DNA of 25,611 nucleotides from assembly GCA_035627675.1 (NCBI GenBank), contig DASPLH010000113.1, positions 1 through 25,611 on the forward strand. Reading direction: 5' to 3'. A program made the position numbers and the translations under genes. The stretch comes from DASPLH01 sp035627675 (GTDB lineage Bacteria; Acidobacteriota; Terriglobia; Terriglobales; Acidobacteriaceae). Shown one piece after another: positions 22,701 to 25,611 of this stretch (position 1 is its first letter; every line of letters begins with the position of its first letter). The notes beneath the pieces were generated by a model. The model was not told the origin of the DNA and ran no database searches. It was given only the letters and a program-made list of their open reading frames with translations.

Positions 22701-23347
22701 CTGTGAACTCCTTGCGTGCTCGCGCTCACCGCCGGAACCGGCTTCGCTGGACGAAGCCCGAGAACCAACGGCTTGCAGTTAAGGGTCGATACAACGTGCG
22801 TACCCGAGTCCCAACAACGAACCTGGGCGGCCCTTTGGCGGTCGTCGGCAGTAGCGGCCTGCCTGTTTACCGCCTGCGCCCTCTGTCCCGCACAGCCCGT
22901 TGGCAACGGTCGGCCGTGCGGCAGTGGCGCATCGATCGCGAGCGGTGGCTGGTGACCCGGGACGGAGTGATCACATCCGGGGCTCCCCAAAGGGGATATC
23001 CGCCGCGCAAGTTGAATCGAATGTACCCAGCCGGATACGGGGGAGTCAAGCAGCAAAACACCAGTTATTGGGGTGCTCTGTTGAAAACCGCTACTTCTTG
23101 ACCCAGTATTGCAGAAAATGCTTGAGCCAGGGGCTGTTTGCACTTTATTTGGTGCAAGTTGCGGGTCGAAGGTGATGCACCACTTTAGATGCACAAGGTC
23201 GACACTCAGGTCTGGCGGAGAACTGTATAGGAAAGACACGGCAGGAGGGAGAACCGCTGGAGCAATTAGGAGCGTACTTCGATTTCCACAGCGATGCAAT
23301 AGGGAAGGACCCTGAGAATCAAGGGCGCTGGGAGGTTTTCCACAGTC
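22701..23347. other. 647-bp region upstream of smc without a clear gene
   Basis: Between the smc start and the histidine kinase stop, both on the - strand. It contains a promoter candidate (23020-23049, -), a 7-bp stem hairpin GGCTTCG/CGAAGCC at 22742-22760 close to smc, a 6-bp dyad TTGCAC...GTGCAA at 23138-23157, a GATGCAC direct repeat at 23174-23180 and 23188-23194, and an inverted repeat CCTGAGA...TCTCAGG at 23311-23352 overlapping the kinase stop. Open frames in it lack ribosome sites or recognisable protein sequence. It may be a long smc leader or hold a small RNA. Confidence 0.5.
23020..23049 (-). promoter_or_regulatory. Promoter candidate for smc or a small RNA
   Basis: On the - strand TTGACT (23044-23049) and TACATT (23020-23025) are separated by 18 bp. 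Transcription from about 23013 would give a leader of about 310 nt before the smc TTG start. Confidence 0.5.
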
Positions 23348-24712
23348 TCAGGCGATAGCGCGGCCCGACCACCGAAGCGGCAGATATACGAGGAACACGG
23401 TTCCGGTTGGCGCCTCGGTGCGGGTCCGAACGCGAATGGTGCCACCCATGGATTGGATCAGTTCCTTGGTAATCCAGAGCCCGAGCCCGTTACCTTGTTC
23501 CTTCGTGGTGAAGAAGGGCTCGAACAGGCGGACGCGCTGTAGCTCGCCGATCCCTTCGCCGTCGTCGAAGACGAGAATTCGGGCATTGGCGCCGGTCTGT
23601 CTCATCCGAATCTCGATGCGGCCGTCCGTCTTCGCTGCGTCGAGCGCATTCGATACTAGATTCAGGAGTATCTGGCGCACCTCGCCTTCGCGGCCCACCA
23701 GCGCCACGTCGCGGTCACGACGGGTCAGGGTGACGCCTTTCGCCATCAGGCGGTGTTCCAGGAGCGGGAGGATGTCCGATATGACCTCGCTGAGTTGAAC
23801 CTTGGCGGGCGCAGAGCTGTCACGGTAGAACGCGAGAGTTTTCTTCGTCAGGCCGGAGACGCGGCGCAGCTCGGCATCTGCCTGTTCGAGGTACCGGCGG
23901 ACGATCTCGTTGTCCGAGGCCCTGGCGGCGAGGTAGACGAGGTTCATGACGGCTTCGACCGGGTTGTTGATCTCGTGCGCGATGGTGGCGGCCATACGTC
24001 CTACGGCGGCCAGCTTTTCCGTCCGAACCACGGCAGTGTGGAGCTGTTCCTGCTTGGTGATGCGCTCCAGGAGGCGTTTTACTTCATCGGCCGCGGTCTC
24101 GTCGGCCAACAGTTGTTCCGGAGGGACATAGAAGTGATTGCGGCAGATGTGGTCGCCGTAGATGACCATGGGGTGGGTGCGGAGCACGTCCCGGATCACG
24201 CCGGGGTGATATCGGTTCCGGTTGTAGAGGCAGACGGCAGAGGCGTCGTTTTGTTCGAAGAACGTGTTGACCTTCGCTTCGTACTCGATTAGCTGCCGTT
24301 CCAGCGTGGTATTCCCGATGGCCCACGCTGGATCGCCAAGAATCCGCATGGAGGGGTATCCGTCGGATTTTGCCTGCCGGAGAAGGTCCGCCCAGACCTG
24401 AAGCATTTCGTCGGGATTGAACTGCCCGTCGCGGATGTAGTTTCCTCCCGAAGTGAGGACCGTAAGCTGCCCCGACCCGAGCGCTTCCTGAAATTTCGGG
24501 TTTTGCTCAAGGACTCGCTCCCAGATTTCTCTCGCCCCGCTGTTCTCGCCAATGACGTAGAAACACTTCTCGCGACGCCGCAGTCCCTCCTCGACCGAGA
24601 GAGTTGCAGCCGCGACCTCCTGTTCGGGAGTGTCATAGATCATGCAGATGTGGTCATGGCACTCGATCGTGGAGATCGTCTGGCGAAGCAGCGAATGGGC
24701 GGCGGTGGCCAT
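23348..24712 (-). CDS. MEDS-domain sensor histidine kinase
   Basis: A 454-residue cytoplasmic histidine kinase with no membrane helix. The N-terminal half (about 14-195) is a MEDS/DcmR-type sensory domain (HICMIYDTPEQEVAAATLSVEEGLRRREKCFYV; later GDPAWAIG, NRNRYHPGVIRDVLRTHP), known from methylotroph and methanogen regulators. It is followed by a short coiled coil and a HisKA domain with phospho-acceptor His246 in AATIAHEINNPVEAVMN, then a HATPase domain: N box LLNLVSNALDA (349-359), G1 DDGEGI (383-388), F box FEPFFTTK (397-404) and G2 GNGLGLW (407-413). No receiver domain or response-regulator gene is adjacent, so it is an orphan kinase here. Start ATG with only a weak ribosome site. The ligand of the sensory domain is not known. 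Confidence 0.93.
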   Translation of the reverse strand: MATAAHSLLRQTISTIECHDHICMIYDTPEQEVAAATLSVEEGLRRREKCFYVIGENSGAREIWERVLEQNPKFQEALGSGQLTVLTSGGNYIRDGQFNPDEMLQVWADLLRQAKSDGYPSMRILGDPAWAIGNTTLERQLIEYEAKVNTFFEQNDASAVCLYNRNRYHPGVIRDVLRTHPMVIYGDHICRNHFYVPPEQLLADETAADEVKRLLERITKQEQLHTAVVRTEKLAAVGRMAATIAHEINNPVEAVMNLVYLAARASDNEIVRRYLEQADAELRRVSGLTKKTLAFYRDSSAPAKVQLSEVISDILPLLEHRLMAKGVTLTRRDRDVALVGREGEVRQILLNLVSNALDAAKTDGRIEIRMRQTGANARILVFDDGEGIGELQRVRLFEPFFTTKEQGNGLGLWITKELIQSMGGTIRVRTRTEAPTGTVFLVYLPLRWSGRAIA

Positions 24713-24813
24713 AGGTTTGTCCGGATCGTGTGGTGGGCCTGGACAGCAGGAACTTTGATGCGCCTTCTCGGCGCGGAGGTACTCACCGGTTGCGGCCCAT
24801 CATACCAGAAGGA

Positions 24814-24846
24814 AAAGGCCGTCGCAGAGGTGCAACGGCCTTTGTT
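24814..24846 (-). terminator. Rho-independent terminator of the M20 peptidase gene
   Basis: A perfect 9-bp stem (24814-24822 with 24835-24843, AAAGGCCGT) with a 12-nt loop, followed on the - strand by TTCCTTC. It lies 17 bp after the peptidase stop and before the kinase gene. Confidence 0.75.
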
Positions 24847-24860
24847 TACTTCGGAGAAGA

Positions 24861-25611
24861 CTACTGTCCCAGGATCGTGAAGAACCGGACGACGGCCTCA
24901 ATGCCGCGGTAGAAGTTCGGGATGTGGAACTTCTCGTTCGGGGCATGCAGGTTGTCGTCGGGCAGGCCCAGGCCCATCATCACGCTGGGGATTTTCAGGT
25001 CGTTCTGGAACTGCGAAACGATGGGAATCGAGCCGCCGGAGCGGATGTACACGGTGTCCTTGTGGAAGACCTCGTGTAGCGCCTTGTTCGCGGCCCGGAT
25101 GTAATCGTTATCGGTGCTGACGACCGACGCCGGCCCTTTGCTGTGCACCTTGATGTTGAGTTGGATGCCTTTCGGTGTCAGCGACGTGACATAGTCCGTG
25201 AACTTCTTCAGGATGTCATCGGGATCCATGTCAGGCACCAGGCGCATGGAGACCTTGGCGGACGCGCGTGCGGGGATGACGGTCTTTGCGCCCTGTCCCA
25301 CGAAGCCGCCCGGCATGCCGTGGACTTCCAGCGTCGGACGCGCCCATGTGCGATAGAGCACAGGGTAATCCGGTTCGCCGGTCAGCACGTTGGAGCCGAC
25401 TTCCGTCTTGCGATAGTGCTCTTCGTCGAATGGCAGGCTCTTCCATGCCTTGAGTTCGTCGGCGGTCGGCGCTTTCCACTGGTCATAGAAGCCGGGGATG
25501 AGGATCTTGCCGTTCTCGTCCTTGAGCTTGCCGATGATCTGCGCGAGCGCAAACAGGGGGTTGGGAGCCGCACCGCCGTACATTCCGGAGTGCAGATCCG
25601 TGGCAGCGCCC
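24861..25611 (-). CDS. M20 family metallopeptidase, dipeptidase type (5' end outside window)
   Basis: The C-terminal 250 codons of a zinc-dependent M20 peptidase that probably hydrolyses di- or short peptides. The frame is open to the window edge, and the residues just before the internal ATG at 25583 read DLHSG and continue MYGGAAPNP, which is the conserved start of the M20 dimerisation domain, so the true start is well outside. Seen: the dimerisation domain LHSGMYGGAAPNPLFALAQII, GFVGQGAKTVIPARASAKVSMRLVPDMDP, the RSGGSIPIV motif near the active site, and the last zinc ligand His in DDNLHAPNEKF. The N-terminal metal ligands are outside the window. Together with the S46 enzyme it suggests peptide use as a nutrient source. 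Its terminator isolates it from the kinase gene downstream. Confidence 0.92.
   Translation of the reverse strand, partial: GAATDLHSGMYGGAAPNPLFALAQIIGKLKDENGKILIPGFYDQWKAPTADELKAWKSLPFDEEHYRKTEVGSNVLTGEPDYPVLYRTWARPTLEVHGMPGGFVGQGAKTVIPARASAKVSMRLVPDMDPDDILKKFTDYVTSLTPKGIQLNIKVHSKGPASVVSTDNDYIRAANKALHEVFHKDTVYIRSGGSIPIVSQFQNDLKIPSVMMGLGLPDDNLHAPNEKFHIPNFYRGIEAVVRFFTILGQ

Noticed and set aside
19938..22706. A 922-codon open frame on the + strand opposite smc
   Set aside because: It lies entirely antisense to an unambiguous smc gene, has repetitive Leu/Gly/Val/Arg composition caused by complementing coiled-coil codons in GC-rich DNA, and shows no domain or ribosome site.
23011..23032. T-loop-like sequence suggestive of a tRNA
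   Set aside because: The GTTGAATCGAATG stretch has no acceptor stem, anticodon loop or CCA context on either strand.
22703..23101. A 132-codon + frame starting next to the smc start
   Set aside because: Very Arg-rich, no recognisable motif, no ribosome site, and overlaps the smc translation-start region and the likely smc promoter.
23120..23157. Sigma-54 promoter near the TTGCAC dyad
   Set aside because: A GG...GC pair can be drawn but the spacing is 14 rather than 10 bp, so it does not fit the -24/-12 consensus.
22694..23299. A 201-codon - frame upstream of smc
   Set aside because: No Shine-Dalgarno, low-complexity Pro/Ser-rich translation, and overlap with the smc start in another frame.
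23311..23352. CCTGAGA...TCTCAGG inverted repeat as terminator of the histidine kinase
   Set aside because: The loop is 28 nt, there is no T tract on the - strand, and one arm overlaps the stop codon, so it does not look like an intrinsic terminator.

Overview
The window is about 25.6 kb of GC-rich (roughly 60% by eye) bacterial chromosome with dense, mostly housekeeping gene content. The mix suggests an acidobacterium, probably Terriglobia (subdivision 1): an S46 dipeptidyl-peptidase, a YtxH/coiled-coil membrane protein pair, a stand-alone Fis-type HTH protein, a CARDB plus beta-helix secreted protein, and a MEDS-domain histidine kinase. This assignment is an inference from gene content; the window has no rRNA, and I found no tRNA or CRISPR array.

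Layout. 1-1200 (+): the end of a rhodanese gene and an amidohydrolase. 1405-4359 (-): an Arg/Asp/Tyr-rich exported protein and an S46 peptidase, each followed by a clear hairpin terminator. 4669-5808 (+): citrate synthase with its own promoter. 5894-6127 (-): a doubtful small two-helix membrane protein. 6227-9945 (+): cysteine desulfurase, a four-helix-bundle (23S-IVS/S23 family) gene, mnmA, and a lipoprotein phosphoesterase. 10010-11778 (-): a DUF948-like coiled-coil protein, a YtxH protein and an SDR oxidoreductase. 12210-16490 (+): two exported proteins, one helical-repeat plus putative OB-fold, one Ig/CARDB/beta-helix. 16593-25611 (-): Fis-type HTH, cvpA, purC, smc, a MEDS histidine kinase and a truncated M20 peptidase.

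How genes fit together. The cysteine desulfurase and MnmA are a sulfur-transfer pair for 2-thiouridine at tRNA position 34. purC and cvpA are 3 bp apart behind a strong sigma-70-type promoter. The S46 and M20 enzymes both release amino acids or dipeptides from short peptides. The two 10.0-10.9 kb membrane proteins look like a stress or envelope operon.

The most unusual structure is at 7376-7839. The four-helix-bundle gene is bracketed by two inverted arrays of a 7-bp unit (consensus TCAGCAY). It sits exactly between the desulfurase and mnmA. The left array encodes the C-terminal tail and stop of the desulfurase, and the right array contains the four-helix-bundle stop codon and the mnmA start codon. 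It looks like a small mobile or IVS-like cassette carrying an S23-family gene, inserted inside an operon. A second oddity is a roughly 120-residue acidic/Ala-rich insertion in the N-terminal ATPase half of SMC, whose DNA contains a 9-bp-arm GC-rich palindrome.
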